A DNA stretch of 64,000 nucleotides, taken from the NCBI RefSeq assembly GCF_002289345.1, contig NZ_NSDG01000039.1, positions 32,747 to 96,746 of the forward strand. Reading direction: 5' to 3'. The notes beneath the pieces were generated by a model. The model worked only from the letters and a program-made list of their open reading frames with translations. It was not told where the DNA came from and ran no database searches. Position numbers and translations under genes: made by a program. Shown piece after piece: positions 25,953 through 34,740 of the stretch; the first letter of the stretch is position 1; each line of letters opens with the position of its first letter. The stretch is from Pseudoalteromonas sp. HM-SA03 (GTDB lineage: Bacteria; Pseudomonadota; Gammaproteobacteria; Enterobacterales; Alteromonadaceae).

Positions 25953-26747
25953 ATGAAATCTAACCATAGCCAAATTAACGGCGTACTTCACCAACAACAA
26001 AGTGCTCCCAATTACCAACTTAGACGGTATTTCCCATGTACAGAGTTAAAAGGCCTTGTCGAGCAATTTTGGTTTGTCGACTGGTGTTTGCCGGATAATA
26101 AACCCCATACACAACGAAACTTACCAGATCCCAACTTTCATTTGCTGCTAAGTACCAATGAAATAAAAATTATTGGCCCTGTAAGCAAAGTATATGATTA
26201 CACAATGCATGGAAAAGGGCAGATCTTGGGGGTTAAATTTAGGATAGGTGCCCTAGTAGAACAATTTGATATCACTGCTTTGGCATGTGTCGATAAAACC
26301 TTTTCTTTGGAGCATTTTTGCGATGTAGCGTCGAGGCCGCTTATTGATTCATTAACCACGGCAAGTGATGATGCACAGCGGGTAAAAGTGTTATCACAAT
26401 TTTTAATGCCGTTTACACTCTCCATAAGCACAGGTGCAGCTATGGCCGGAGGTATTCTCAACACCTTGCAAGATCACAGCGATATTTTTACGGTTGAGCA
26501 ACTAGCCGACCAATGCGACATACCAATACGACAGATACAAAGGCTCTGCCAACTCTACATAGGTTTTAGTCCCAAATGGCTAATTCGAAAGTATCGCCTG
26601 CACCAAGCGCTTGCACTGCTTGAATCTGATGCGACGACAATGGCAGATATTGTTGCTCAGTTGAACTATACCGATCAGTCCCACCTTATAAGAGATTTTA
26701 AAGAAATAATCGGTACCACTCCCAATCGTTATCTCAAGCGTCCCTAA
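25953..26747 (+). CDS. AraC-family transcriptional regulator
   Basis: A regulator of about 264 residues. The N-terminal half (YFPCTELKGLVEQFWFVDW) resembles the DUF6597 sensor domain; the C-terminal 100 residues hold the double helix-turn-helix, with the typical second motif MADIVAQLNYTDQSHLIRDF and ending GTTPNRYLKRP. AAGGC precedes the ATG at 25953; an ATG at 25926 is also possible. It is divergent from the DUF3224 gene with a spacer of about 140 bases. Inducer unknown. Confidence 0.85.
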   Translation: MKSNHSQINGVLHQQQSAPNYQLRRYFPCTELKGLVEQFWFVDWCLPDNKPHTQRNLPDPNFHLLLSTNEIKIIGPVSKVYDYTMHGKGQILGVKFRIGALVEQFDITALACVDKTFSLEHFCDVASRPLIDSLTTASDDAQRVKVLSQFLMPFTLSISTGAAMAGGILNTLQDHSDIFTVEQLADQCDIPIRQIQRLCQLYIGFSPKWLIRKYRLHQALALLESDATTMADIVAQLNYTDQSHLIRDFKEIIGTTPNRYLKRP

Positions 26748-26764
26748 CAGGTACTTTGCCTATT

Positions 26765-26789
26765 GTGTTGTAATGCCCCTTTACAACAC
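26765..26789. other. Hairpin between convergent araC-type and tetR-type genes
   Basis: A 9-bp perfect stem GTGTTGTAA / TTACAACAC with a 7-nt loop and no T tract. Possibly a shared weak terminator. Confidence 0.4.
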
Positions 26790-26805
26790 CACAACGCAAT
26801 GACAC

Positions 26806-27363
26806 TTAAGCCTCAATCGCTTTACAAATTAGTGCAATTGTACCGTTTGTCATCGAGACATTTAACGCTTCTCTATCTGGGTTACACTCCATAGCAAGTG
26901 CTACCCCATGTAAATAATCAACCAGTAAGCAAATCGCATCTTGTTGTGCCTGTCTTTGCAATCCAAGCGTTTGAGTAATTTCCTCAAATCGAGTTTGAAA
27001 CACTTCAACTGGACCTACTGAGTCCATTGATAGCAGCACAGTTAACAACCCTGGATAGTCGTCGAGTAGCTGTAAATAACTTGCACTGAGCTTTTGTAGT
27101 TCTGTTTGCCACTTTTCATCGCGGCTAGGTTCATATATTTCATCGACTAAAGAGCAGGTCAAAGCTTCGAGCAAAGCCTGCTTGTTTTTAAAGTAATGAT
27201 AAATTGCCATGGCATCGACATTTAGGCTGTGCGCCAACACTCGAATACTAGGTACTTTTCTACTTTCCTTCATCTGCAATTTGGCAGCTTGGATGATCCG
27301 CTCCTGACTTAGCGCTTCACCTTCCACTAACGGTCGACCACGCTTCTTATCCTTGACACTCAT
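26806..27363 (-). CDS. TetR-family transcriptional regulator
   Basis: A 185-residue repressor. The N-terminal DNA-binding domain spans about residues 20-66 (LAHSLNVDAMAIYHYFKNKQAL is split over the recognition helix), and the C-terminal domain (about 90-180) is a TetR class C-like ligand domain. A perfect 41-bp palindrome lies 15 bases upstream of its start, between it and the divergent reductase-like gene, so it probably represses both. Ligand unknown. Confidence 0.88.
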   Translation of the reverse strand: MSVKDKKRGRPLVEGEALSQERIIQAAKLQMKESRKVPSIRVLAHSLNVDAMAIYHYFKNKQALLEALTCSLVDEIYEPSRDEKWQTELQKLSASYLQLLDDYPGLLTVLLSMDSVGPVEVFQTRFEEITQTLGLQRQAQQDAICLLVDYLHGVALAMECNPDREALNVSMTNGTIALICKAIEA

Positions 27364-27377
27364 TGTTTACGCTCGCT

Positions 27378-27418
27378 AAGATAAAATAAATTCTACAATG
27401 TAGAATTTATTTTATCTT
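27378..27418. promoter_or_regulatory. 41-bp perfect palindrome, probable TetR operator
   Basis: Two 20-base arms (left arm AAGATAAAATAAATTCTACA) are exact inverted repeats around a single A at 27398. It sits between the divergent TetR and DHFR-like genes and covers the likely -10 regions. The inner TTCTACA-A-TGTAGAA is the size of a usual TetR operator; the arms extend it by 13 bp each. Confidence 0.85.
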
Positions 27419-27449
27419 GAAATGGATTAGGGTTCAATCGGAGTATAAA

Positions 27450-27983
27450 ATGTCAAACATCGTTTATATTGGGGCAAGCCTAGACGGCTTTATCGCGGAT
27501 AAAAATAACCGCTTAGACTGGCTACACGAATTACCTAACCCTGAAGGTTCAGACTTGGGGTTCGCCGATTTTATGGCCCGCGTAGATGCTATCATCATGG
27601 GGCGTAATACCTTTGAGACAATCCAAGGATTTGATTGCGACTGGCCATACAGTAAACCTGTTTTTGTATTAAGTAATACGCTTAGAGAGGTACCAAAAGC
27701 TTTTGTGGATAAAGTATCGCTTGTGCGAGGTGAACTGACAGATATCGTCGGACAACTGGCTCAGCAGGGATTTAACAACCTTTACATTGATGGCGGGCAA
27801 ACCATACAAAGCTTTCTTCAACAAGATCTCATTGATGAGCTAATTATCACGACCATTCCAACTATTTTAGGTGGTGGAATACCTTTATTCGGAAAATTAA
27901 ACGAACCGCTTAAATTTAAACATGTGAACACAGTAAGATACTTAGACTGCATGGTAAAAAATCACTACGTACGCCAAAGGTAA
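27450..27983 (+). CDS. Dihydrofolate-reductase-like protein (RibD C-terminal family)
   Basis: A 177-residue reductase-fold protein: IVYIGASLDGFIADKN at the N-terminus, DAIIMGRNTFETI near 46, an NADPH-binding-like LYIDGGQTIQSFL near 112 and IPTILGGGIPLF near 134. Members include bacterial DHFR-like proteins of unknown substrate. ATG at 27450 is preferred, with GGAG before it. It is divergent from and probably repressed by the TetR regulator. Confidence 0.85.
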   Translation: MSNIVYIGASLDGFIADKNNRLDWLHELPNPEGSDLGFADFMARVDAIIMGRNTFETIQGFDCDWPYSKPVFVLSNTLREVPKAFVDKVSLVRGELTDIVGQLAQQGFNNLYIDGGQTIQSFLQQDLIDELIITTIPTILGGGIPLFGKLNEPLKFKHVNTVRYLDCMVKNHYVRQR

Positions 27984-27985
27984 CC

Positions 27986-28012
27986 CTAAAAAGGCGCTTA
28001 AAATAAGCGCCT
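27986..28012 (-). terminator. Terminator of the MATE efflux gene
   Basis: A 9-bp perfect stem (AGGCGCTTA / TAAGCGCCT) with a 3-nt loop, followed on the minus strand by five T, about 30 bases after the MATE stop. It may also slow transcripts from the convergent DHFR-like gene. Confidence 0.75.
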
Positions 28013-28039
28013 ACAGTATGCAACTAAGCGCACAGCTTA

Positions 28040-29410
28040 TCACCTAGCGCTTGCTTCCATATCCGCAAAGTGGTCAAGTTGCTTTAACTGATATAAATCA
28101 CGCCAAAGCAGAGGGATGATAATAACGGTTAACGTGATGTTTGAGATAGGGACCGCAAGCCACACCCCATCAACACCAAACCAGAAGGGTAATAAATATA
28201 AAAATGGCAATTGCACCAACATGTTTCCAAGCGAAATAACCAACGCTTTACCGCCTTTGCCTACCGCAACAAAGTACATCGAGGTAAGAAATATAAAGCC
28301 ATCCAAGAATAAGGTGGATAGATGCAGCTGCAAACCACGCTCAGCCGCGTTGAGCAAAGCCAAATCCTCACTGAAGAGCCCAAGTACATCCTTCGGAAAC
28401 AGATAAAACATCGTTACCATCATCACACCAAAACCCACACTCACTTTGAGCGCCAGCTTAAACATAGTGTGAATACGCTGGTAAAGGCCAGCTCCATAAT
28501 AATAACTGATAGGCGGCTGGACACCATTCGCCATGCCTTCTGCGATAAAATAGTAAATAACGCCGAGGTAACCAACCACAGCGAAGGCCGCCACCTCAAC
28601 TTCACTGGCAAATATCAGCAACTGCTTGTTATGTAACGCAACGATAAAACCAAAATACAAAAACATCACCAACCCTGCTGCTCCTTGCTTTAATATTTCT
28701 AGGGCTAGGGGCTGATTAAACGCACCTTTGGGTTTATTTTCTTCACCTGAAGTGAATAAAAAGTAGAGCGCCGCAAGTGCGACTATCCCTTGTGAAATCA
28801 GCGTAGCAAGTGCCGCACCGGGCAGTTGCCATTGCATTTCCACAATCATAAAATAATCGAGCACTATGTTGCCGAGCGCCCCAATAATCAGCAAAGCCGT
28901 TGCAATTTCTGGTTTACCATTGTTTCTTAGCAGTAACGGCAACGCACCTGCCGCGATTGTGACCCCTGCTCCCCAATTCAACACCTGCAAGTAGGCCAAA
29001 CTAGAATGTAAAAGCTCACCTGAAGCACCTTGAAGCCCAAGCAAAGCCGGTCCGAATAATACAAGGGCGGTTATTGCAATCACAGTCAGCATAGCAATAA
29101 GCCAAAAGCTGGTGCTGATCAGCTGCTGCACACCTGCATTGTCGCCAGCGCCACGATAAATCGACAGCAAACTGCCAGCTCCCATCCCGATTAAAACGCC
29201 AAAACCAATAATGATCCCGATAATGGGCCAAGCAAGGTTTACAGCAGCCAACCCCTGAGCACCAAGGTAGTGACCAATAAAAATACCATCGACGATTTGA
29301 TACAACCCATTGACCATCATTGCGACAACAGCAGGAATGGTGTAACGCCAAAAAGTACGGGTAACGTTGGCGTCTTTAGCCTGCACTTTGCTCGCTGAAT
29401 CTAATAGCAT
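28040..29410 (-). CDS. MATE-family multidrug efflux transporter
   Basis: A membrane protein of about 456 residues with 12 predicted spans in two related halves, including VNGLYQIVDGIFIGHYLG near residue 35 and FALHNK-like sequence in the second half, typical of MATE drug/sodium antiporters. ATG at 29410 is favoured over 29428 because AAGGA lies seven bases upstream of it. It is divergent from a LysR-type regulator, probably its controller, with a palindrome in the shared spacer. Confidence 0.88.
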   Translation of the reverse strand: MLLDSASKVQAKDANVTRTFWRYTIPAVVAMMVNGLYQIVDGIFIGHYLGAQGLAAVNLAWPIIGIIIGFGVLIGMGAGSLLSIYRGAGDNAGVQQLISTSFWLIAMLTVIAITALVLFGPALLGLQGASGELLHSSLAYLQVLNWGAGVTIAAGALPLLLRNNGKPEIATALLIIGALGNIVLDYFMIVEMQWQLPGAALATLISQGIVALAALYFLFTSGEENKPKGAFNQPLALEILKQGAAGLVMFLYFGFIVALHNKQLLIFASEVEVAAFAVVGYLGVIYYFIAEGMANGVQPPISYYYGAGLYQRIHTMFKLALKVSVGFGVMMVTMFYLFPKDVLGLFSEDLALLNAAERGLQLHLSTLFLDGFIFLTSMYFVAVGKGGKALVISLGNMLVQLPFLYLLPFWFGVDGVWLAVPISNITLTVIIIPLLWRDLYQLKQLDHFADMEASAR

Positions 29411-29477
29411 GATGACATCCTTAAGCATGAAAAACCGTTATTATCCTTGTAATTAAGATTGGTCAAAGTTAGTATCC

Positions 29478-29492
29478 ATCCGAAATTCGGAT
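29478..29492. promoter_or_regulatory. Inverted repeat, probable LysR binding site
   Basis: ATCCGAA-A-TTCGGAT, a perfect 7-bp inverted repeat 13 bases before the LysR start and about 67 before the MATE start. Placement fits LysR autoregulation with control of the divergent gene. Confidence 0.6.
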
Positions 29493-29505
29493 AGGTTAAA
29501 TCATC

Positions 29506-30378
29506 ATGCATTGGACACTCGATCAACTTGAAGCCTTCGTCACCGCCGTCAGGTTGGGGTCATTTTCAGCTGCGGCAAGACACTTGGGAAAGGCACAATC
29601 TCGTGTCAGCACCGCTATCGCCAATCTGGAAGCCGATCTAGGCTTTGCACTTTTTGACCGCTCAGCCAGACTACCTGTGTTAAATCAAGCTGGTCTTGAC
29701 CTGTTTAAAGAAGCCGAAGCGGTGCTCATGCAGTGCCAGCGACTACAATCAAGAGCCAATTCTCTTAATAGTGGCGAAGAGGTGTCTCTCACGGTTGCCA
29801 TGGATGAAGCCGTGCCCATCATCGCATTTGAATCTTTGTTTGAACGATTAGCTCGACAATTTCCGCTATTAAAACTAGCCATTATTAATGGCTCCCAAGA
29901 CGATATTGCGCAATGGGTGAGCGCAGAAAGGGCGGAAATAGGCATTTTATTTCATCAAAAACCATTGCCTGAATCGCTGGATTTCACCTCAATAAACAGC
30001 TTTAAACAAATCTTGATCTGCTCCCCTCACCACCCACTTGCACGACACTCTGCTCCGAGTATTGAGGAGTTAAATCAACATCGTCAGCTCGTAATACGCG
30101 ACCGTATTGGCAATACTCAATCACAAGCTATATCCACAAGCCACTGGCACATTGACAGTTACTATTACATCATGGGTTTGGTCATTAGAGGCGTTGGTTG
30201 GGCATTAGTACCTGAGCATGTTGTCAATACACCATGGTACATGGGCGAGCTGATCGAGCTATCAACCGAGCATATTCCTAACTCTTTGGTCGTCGAAATG
30301 GGTATAGTGCAACGCAGAGATCAAAGCAAAGGTCCTATTGTGCAATGGCTTTATAACGAAACAGCAAACTTATTCTGA
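29506..30378 (+). CDS. LysR-family transcriptional regulator
   Basis: A 290-residue regulator. The winged helix-turn-helix lies at residues 1-60 (LEAFVTAVRLGSFSAAARHL), followed by a linker helix and a two-lobe effector-binding domain (about 90-290). It is divergent from the MATE transporter. Inducer unknown. Confidence 0.9.
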   Translation: MHWTLDQLEAFVTAVRLGSFSAAARHLGKAQSRVSTAIANLEADLGFALFDRSARLPVLNQAGLDLFKEAEAVLMQCQRLQSRANSLNSGEEVSLTVAMDEAVPIIAFESLFERLARQFPLLKLAIINGSQDDIAQWVSAERAEIGILFHQKPLPESLDFTSINSFKQILICSPHHPLARHSAPSIEELNQHRQLVIRDRIGNTQSQAISTSHWHIDSYYYIMGLVIRGVGWALVPEHVVNTPWYMGELIELSTEHIPNSLVVEMGIVQRRDQSKGPIVQWLYNETANLF

Positions 30379-30591
30379 CTAAACCTATACTGTCAAATTT
30401 AAGCCATACAGGCTCTGCATAGGCTGGTATTTTTTCTATACAGGTGGTTAAATTAACCTGTTTTGGATAAATTTCCTTTTAGCAAGCGCCAGTAACAAAA
30501 GTTCACATTTACATAGTAGAATGGAATTAATACTGAGAACAAATTTAGGAGCACGTAGTTTTAGTGTTTAAGACTGCAGTTAGGATACATT

Positions 30592-31104
30592 ATGTTTGAT
30601 AAAAATACGCTTATTGAAGCCTACGAAAACGTTTTAATTACGCTCATTAAAAAGCGTATCAACGAAATAAAATTTTATGTAAATCAAATTACTTATTCTC
30701 ATATGTCGTTATCTGTTGAGTTTTGGCATTACGATGTAAATTGGAATATCTACAGCCTGCCCGACAGCCGTTTCGAGCAGCATAAAAACGTTGCTTCAGA
30801 CGAGTTTATCATCTTGTCTGATTTTGAAGATGATTGTCCAGAAGTCAGTAAACTGAGAGACATTTTCGAGAGCTGGGAAGATAGAGAACTCGTTGAAGAC
30901 GAGGACGAGAATATGGATATGTTGTTCAAGCTATCTCATGAAGCGCTCGCCGAGGCACTATGCGGAAACGAAGTAAAACCACTATTACTAGACATCTTTG
31001 CTGAAAATAAGGCGTTAAAAAACAAACCGCTTAACGAGCTTATCAAAGTAGAAGATCCGGACGGACGTTTTGATCTCAACTTTATAGTAGCCGCTTCTCA
31101 GTAG
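30592..31104 (+). CDS. Hypothetical acidic protein
   Basis: A 170-residue soluble protein with no recognised family. It is helical at the N-terminus (IEAYENVLITLIKKRINEIKF), has an aromatic-rich middle (VEFWHYDVNWNIYSL) and a strongly acidic stretch near residues 78-110 (EDDCPEVSK, EDEDENMD). No signal peptide or membrane span. It stands alone between regulators and VOC/HhH genes with ordinary codon use. Possibly an immunity-like or cytosolic accessory protein, but nothing in the context supports that. Confidence 0.65.
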   Translation: MFDKNTLIEAYENVLITLIKKRINEIKFYVNQITYSHMSLSVEFWHYDVNWNIYSLPDSRFEQHKNVASDEFIILSDFEDDCPEVSKLRDIFESWEDRELVEDEDENMDMLFKLSHEALAEALCGNEVKPLLLDIFAENKALKNKPLNELIKVEDPDGRFDLNFIVAASQ

Positions 31105-31158
31105 GGCGGTGAGACAAAGTTTTAAGCGCACGCTTAGACATATTTGGAGCTTAGTCTA

Positions 31159-31512
31159 ATGAAAGTAAAACGGATTATTTCAAATATTAACGCTCCCAAC
31201 CCAGAGGATGCCGCAGTATTCTATGAACGTGTCTTTGGTCTTGAGCTTGTCATGGACCATGGCTGGATTAAAACTTTTAGTTCAGGTGAAGAAATGATCG
31301 CACAAATTAGTGTGGCATCTGAAGGGGGAGCAGGAACGCCTGTGCCTCAATTATCCATAGAAGTCGACGACCTTGACACCGCTTTGAATAGAGTTGTTGC
31401 GGAGCAAATACAGATTGAGTATGGACCCGTGTCGGAGCCATGGGGTGTGCGCCGCTTTTATGTTCGGGATCCATTTGGCTACTTAGTGAATGTGCTGCAA
31501 CACGAAAAGTAA
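31159..31512 (+). CDS. VOC-superfamily (glyoxalase-like) protein
   Basis: A 117-residue single-domain vicinal oxygen chelate fold: NINAPNPEDAAVFYERVFGLEL near the start and a C-terminal WGVRRFYVRDPFGYLVNVLQ. Such proteins include glyoxalases, dioxygenases and antibiotic-binding proteins; the reaction is unknown. The ATG at 31159 has GGAG at good spacing; the upstream TTG adds five residues. Confidence 0.8.
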   Translation: MKVKRIISNINAPNPEDAAVFYERVFGLELVMDHGWIKTFSSGEEMIAQISVASEGGAGTPVPQLSIEVDDLDTALNRVVAEQIQIEYGPVSEPWGVRRFYVRDPFGYLVNVLQHEK

Positions 31513-31554
31513 GCTACTTTTATCGCAGCAGATTGATTATTCGTAGCAACAAAT

Positions 31555-31588
31555 AATAAGGGAGCTTTCTTGCAAACACTCCCTTATT
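31555..31588 (+). other. Hairpin after the VOC gene
   Basis: A 10-bp perfect stem AATAAGGGAG / CTCCCTTATT with a 14-nt loop about 40 bases past the stop; no T tract. Possible weak terminator. Confidence 0.35.
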
Positions 31589-31713
31589 CATCACTTCAAA
31601 GGAGCCCTGATTTAAAAACCTGTAGTTTAAGTTACAACCCGATGTAAGATGGCTGACTCATATTCTCAGCTGCGGATGATAGAGCGGTAAAACCCATAAA
31701 TCTAACCCACTAA

Positions 31714-31732
31714 ATGTAAAGGGGCTTTACAT
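31714..31732. repeat. GTAAAGGGGCTTTAC palindrome
   Basis: A 7-bp inverted repeat (ATGTAAA / TTTACAT) around GGGGC, in the spacer between the VOC gene and the HhH gene, some 25 bases past the HhH stop. Confidence 0.55.
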
Positions 31733-31755
31733 CACACCACCCATAAACCAGTCAG

Positions 31756-31992
31756 TTAACTTACTTCTTTGGCTTTGGTAATAGCAGCTTGGAGCGCAGC
31801 TTTGGCCTGTGGGCTGTTTTTCCAACAAGTAGTTTGCAACATAGAAGCGACCCGCTCAGCTATTTCTTCAACTTCATAAGTCGCAAGTTCACTCAAACTG
31901 CAAATACCGATTTCTTCAAAACGCTTTATTACCGTAGGGCCGACTCCCTTGAGTGCGAGTAAGATGTTCTTTTCACTTTCAGAGAAAACCAT
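31756..31992 (-). CDS. Helix-hairpin-helix protein (Cdd1-like)
   Basis: A 78-residue protein with a helix-hairpin-helix core (LLALKGVGPTVIKRFEEIGI, residues 12-31) and a helical tail, in the pattern of the 'pathogenicity locus' Cdd1 family. Likely a small DNA-binding or structural protein; function unknown. It is followed by the GTAAAGGGGCTTTAC palindrome. Confidence 0.7.
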   Translation of the reverse strand: MVFSESEKNILLALKGVGPTVIKRFEEIGICSLSELATYEVEEIAERVASMLQTTCWKNSPQAKAALQAAITKAKEVS

Positions 31993-32029
31993 AGATCAGC
32001 TATCCTTTTCTTTATCAAAACAGTCAACA

Positions 32030-32452
32030 TTAGCGCGATAATATTGAAATCCTAGCATTATCTTGGCTTGAGAAGTCTGGATCAACATAAATATGCATTC
32101 TTGTGATCAAGTTATCAGAGAATTCGAACACACTACAAAAGCGGCCAGACGAAATTTGATTATCAGGCCAGTGCGTACCATCACGCATCACACCTCCTTC
32201 TTGTCCTTCAACAACAACGGTTTTTCCAGACACAATGAAATTAAAACGAGCAATATCATGCCAAATACTACTGAGTGAACTCCCTATCTTAGCACCAAAC
32301 TCTAGTAGTGCCTGCTTACCAACAGCGTCACCAAACTTTGGAAAAAAGAACGTCACTTCATCATGAAATAAGTCTAAATAGCTTGAGTCTCCAGCATCAA
32401 CCTTTTTAAAGTACTCTGTCACCAATTCAATTAAGGTATTTTTATCCATCAT
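32030..32452 (-). CDS. NTF2-like (SnoaL-type) protein
   Basis: A 140-residue protein with the NTF2-like pattern: an N-terminal helix (TLIELVTEYFKKVDAGD), then FHDEVTFFFPKFG and a VEGQEGG beta strand. Members range from isomerases to binding proteins, so no reaction can be assigned. AGGAAG precedes the ATG. Upstream of the HhH gene on the same strand with a gap of about 40 bases, so possibly co-transcribed. Confidence 0.75.
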   Translation of the reverse strand: MMDKNTLIELVTEYFKKVDAGDSSYLDLFHDEVTFFFPKFGDAVGKQALLEFGAKIGSSLSSIWHDIARFNFIVSGKTVVVEGQEGGVMRDGTHWPDNQISSGRFCSVFEFSDNLITRMHIYVDPDFSSQDNARISILSR

Positions 32453-32617
32453 GTTTTCTTCCTAATCCTTTGAAATTAATTTGTTATCTCACTCTCTTAA
32501 TTAGGGCAAACAAAATAAAAACAATATAGGCAATCTCAATTACAAGGTTTGTATACCACAATAAGGAATGGTAACTTATTGATGAATTTACCTTTAAATC
32601 TATTGAAAGAGAGCGCA

Positions 32618-33109
32618 ATGTTCAAGCTAAGACCGTTCCAAACCAATGATGTTGACAACATGGTCGCGATTTTGAACGATCCTGATGTCGTTCGGTATTT
32701 ATCAACAAAAGTTCCGCAACCTTACACCGAGCAAGATGCGATGTGGTGGATAAATGAAGGCAGTAAACACGGCTATATCCGGGCGATTTGTGATGGTCAG
32801 CAACTTATCGGCTGTATAGGTGTTAACCCTGGCGAGTTTGAATATGAGCGTTCTGGTGAAATAGGCTATTGGCTCGCAAAAAGCCATTGGCGTAAAGGAA
32901 TTACTCATAAAGCCATTTTACACATTGCATCAGAGGTATTTAACGAGACCAATATTGAACGGATCTTTGCCGCCGTATTTGACGACAATCATGCATCAAT
33001 GAAGCTACTAGAGAAGTCAGGTTTTGAGCAAGAAGCGGTGTTAAAACGCGCTATATTTAAAAATGAGCGTTTCTATAACAGTCACATTTTTGCCTTATTA
33101 AAACCTTAG
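32618..33109 (+). CDS. GNAT-family N-acetyltransferase (RimJ/L-like)
   Basis: A 163-residue acetyltransferase. MFKLRPFQTNDVDNMVAILN opens the fold, the acetyl-CoA pyrophosphate loop region is WLAKSHWRKGITHKAI, and the C-terminal AVFDDNHASMKLLEKSGFEQE is typical of the RimJ/RimL subfamily. Starts at TTG 32549 and ATG 32582 are possible, but ATG 32618 has GAGAG at good spacing and matches usual length. Substrate unknown. Confidence 0.82.
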   Translation: MFKLRPFQTNDVDNMVAILNDPDVVRYLSTKVPQPYTEQDAMWWINEGSKHGYIRAICDGQQLIGCIGVNPGEFEYERSGEIGYWLAKSHWRKGITHKAILHIASEVFNETNIERIFAAVFDDNHASMKLLEKSGFEQEAVLKRAIFKNERFYNSHIFALLKP

Positions 33110-33137
33110 ATATGTAGCTGTTTAGCTCGACCGTAAG

Positions 33138-33165
33138 TCGGCTACTCTAGCTGCTAAGTAGCCGA
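33138..33165. other. Hairpin between convergent GNAT and DeoR genes
   Basis: A 9-bp perfect stem TCGGCTACT / AGTAGCCGA with a 10-nt loop, about 30 bases after the GNAT stop. No T tract. Confidence 0.4.
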
Positions 33166-33194
33166 TATAAACTTGTTAACCTAATGCAACTAGC

Positions 33195-33950
33195 CTAGAC
33201 CAAAGTCAGCGCTATCTCTAGCGACTCAATCTGCTTTTTTAAGCTTGGATTGATTTCTTCATCGGTAATAATTGTGTCAATTTCGTTAGCTGTAACAATC
33301 TGATAAGTAGCGACTTTATCTAATTTATGACTCGGTCCCATAATCACAGTGTGATCGCTTTGACGAATAGTCGCAGAGAGGATCTCCGCTTCTTCGATAT
33401 AGCTTGCACTAAAACCGTGGTGAATATGGAACGAGCAAATCCCCATAAAAACAATATCAAAACGGATCCGTTTCACCATTTCGATCGCTGTCATGCCTAC
33501 CACTCGCATTGCTGGTCTAAACATGGGGCCACCTAATACAATCACATCTACCAGTGAATGATAGGCCAGTTCTTTGGCGATCAGTGGACAACCCGTAACC
33601 ACCGTCAGTGGCATGTTTTTAGGTAAGTGTTGTGCCAAATAGCGGCACGTCTCGCCAGAATCAATCACTATCGTTTGTCCAGGCATGAGCATCGCCAGTG
33701 CAGGTTCAATATAACGAATTTTACTGGTATCGGGTTTGTCTAACCGCTCAATATAGTCAGGGGTATTATCTTGTAATGCTAAAGCACCACCATGAACACG
33801 CCGCAAGAGCTTAAGTTCAGCCAGCTTATTTAAATCCCGACGAATTGTGTCTTCGCTCACATCAAGCGTTTGCGCCAAGGACACTGAGGTGATCCGCCCT
33901 TGTAAATTAAGCTGATCGAGAATGAATTGATGACGTTCTGCCAATAGCAT
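33195..33950 (-). CDS. DeoR-family transcriptional regulator
   Basis: A regulator of about 251 residues. The N-terminal DeoR helix-turn-helix (residues 7-55, VSEDTIRRDLNKLAELKLLRR split over the motif) is followed by the sugar-phosphate-binding DeoRC domain (VIDSGETCRYLAQHLP near 92). ATG at 33950 is preferred over longer starts (33965, 34115) because AGGAA lies six bases before it and the usual family length results. It is divergent from a HAD phosphatase, consistent with control of sugar-phosphate metabolism. Confidence 0.85.
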   Translation of the reverse strand: MLLAERHQFILDQLNLQGRITSVSLAQTLDVSEDTIRRDLNKLAELKLLRRVHGGALALQDNTPDYIERLDKPDTSKIRYIEPALAMLMPGQTIVIDSGETCRYLAQHLPKNMPLTVVTGCPLIAKELAYHSLVDVIVLGGPMFRPAMRVVGMTAIEMVKRIRFDIVFMGICSFHIHHGFSASYIEEAEILSATIRQSDHTVIMGPSHKLDKVATYQIVTANEIDTIITDEEINPSLKKQIESLEIALTLV

Positions 33951-34095
33951 TGCATGTTCCTGCATGTTTTTGCGTAATTTTACTTGAAAAAGATCGAGAT
34001 ACAAGCGTATTATTTGCACAAACATGCATGATAAAGCCGATTTAATATCAACTAACGCCTGTTTATGCATGGAAATATTATTATAAGGAGTAAAA

Positions 34096-34713
34096 ATGGC
34101 ACTTAATTCACTCAACCTGAACCATTATCAGGGGTTGATATTCGACATGGATGGCACACTTATTGATTCTGAAGTTGCAGTGCGGCAGGCCATCGCGCCT
34201 TGGTGTGAGAAACATCATGTCGATTTGGAAATGGTATTAACTACAGGCCGAGGTGCACGTTTCAAAGACTTTATAGAACAATTTACTCCGCATTTAGATT
34301 GCCAGCATGAAGTCGAGCTGTTGCAACAAGCAGAAGCCGACCTTGCCTATACCGTAACAGCCATTCCTGGAGCAAAATCGTTTTTAAACGAAATAGAGGC
34401 ACAGCAACACGAGTGGGCCATTGCAACTTCTGCAAATCGTCACAATGCAATTGCACGACTCACCACAGCAGGTTTACCTATTCCTGAAATATTAATCACC
34501 GCAGATGATGTTGGACAAGGTAAGCCTCACCCTGAGCCATTTTTATTGGCGGCCAAACGATTGGGAGTGGTAACCTCTAAATGTCTTGCATTTGAAGACT
34601 CAGATCAAGGGGTAAGATCCGCACTTAGCGCTGGCTGTGACGTAGTCGTGGTTAACCGTTTTTGCACCATTCACCACGACCATATTGTTGCCCGTATCAA
34701 TCACTATCAGTGA
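34096..34713 (+). CDS. HAD-family sugar phosphatase-like protein
   Basis: A 205-residue HAD protein with motif I GLIFDMDGTLIDSE, motif II ATSANR, motif III GKPHPEPFLLAA and motif IV AFEDSDQGVRSA, matching the hexose-6-phosphate phosphatase group. AAGGAG precedes the ATG. It is divergent from the DeoR-type regulator, and a small membrane protein follows 27 bases after it. Substrate not proven. Confidence 0.85.
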   Translation: MALNSLNLNHYQGLIFDMDGTLIDSEVAVRQAIAPWCEKHHVDLEMVLTTGRGARFKDFIEQFTPHLDCQHEVELLQQAEADLAYTVTAIPGAKSFLNEIEAQQHEWAIATSANRHNAIARLTTAGLPIPEILITADDVGQGKPHPEPFLLAAKRLGVVTSKCLAFEDSDQGVRSALSAGCDVVVVNRFCTIHHDHIVARINHYQ

Positions 34714-34740
34714 TATCTACTTATCAGAGGAAGTACGCAA

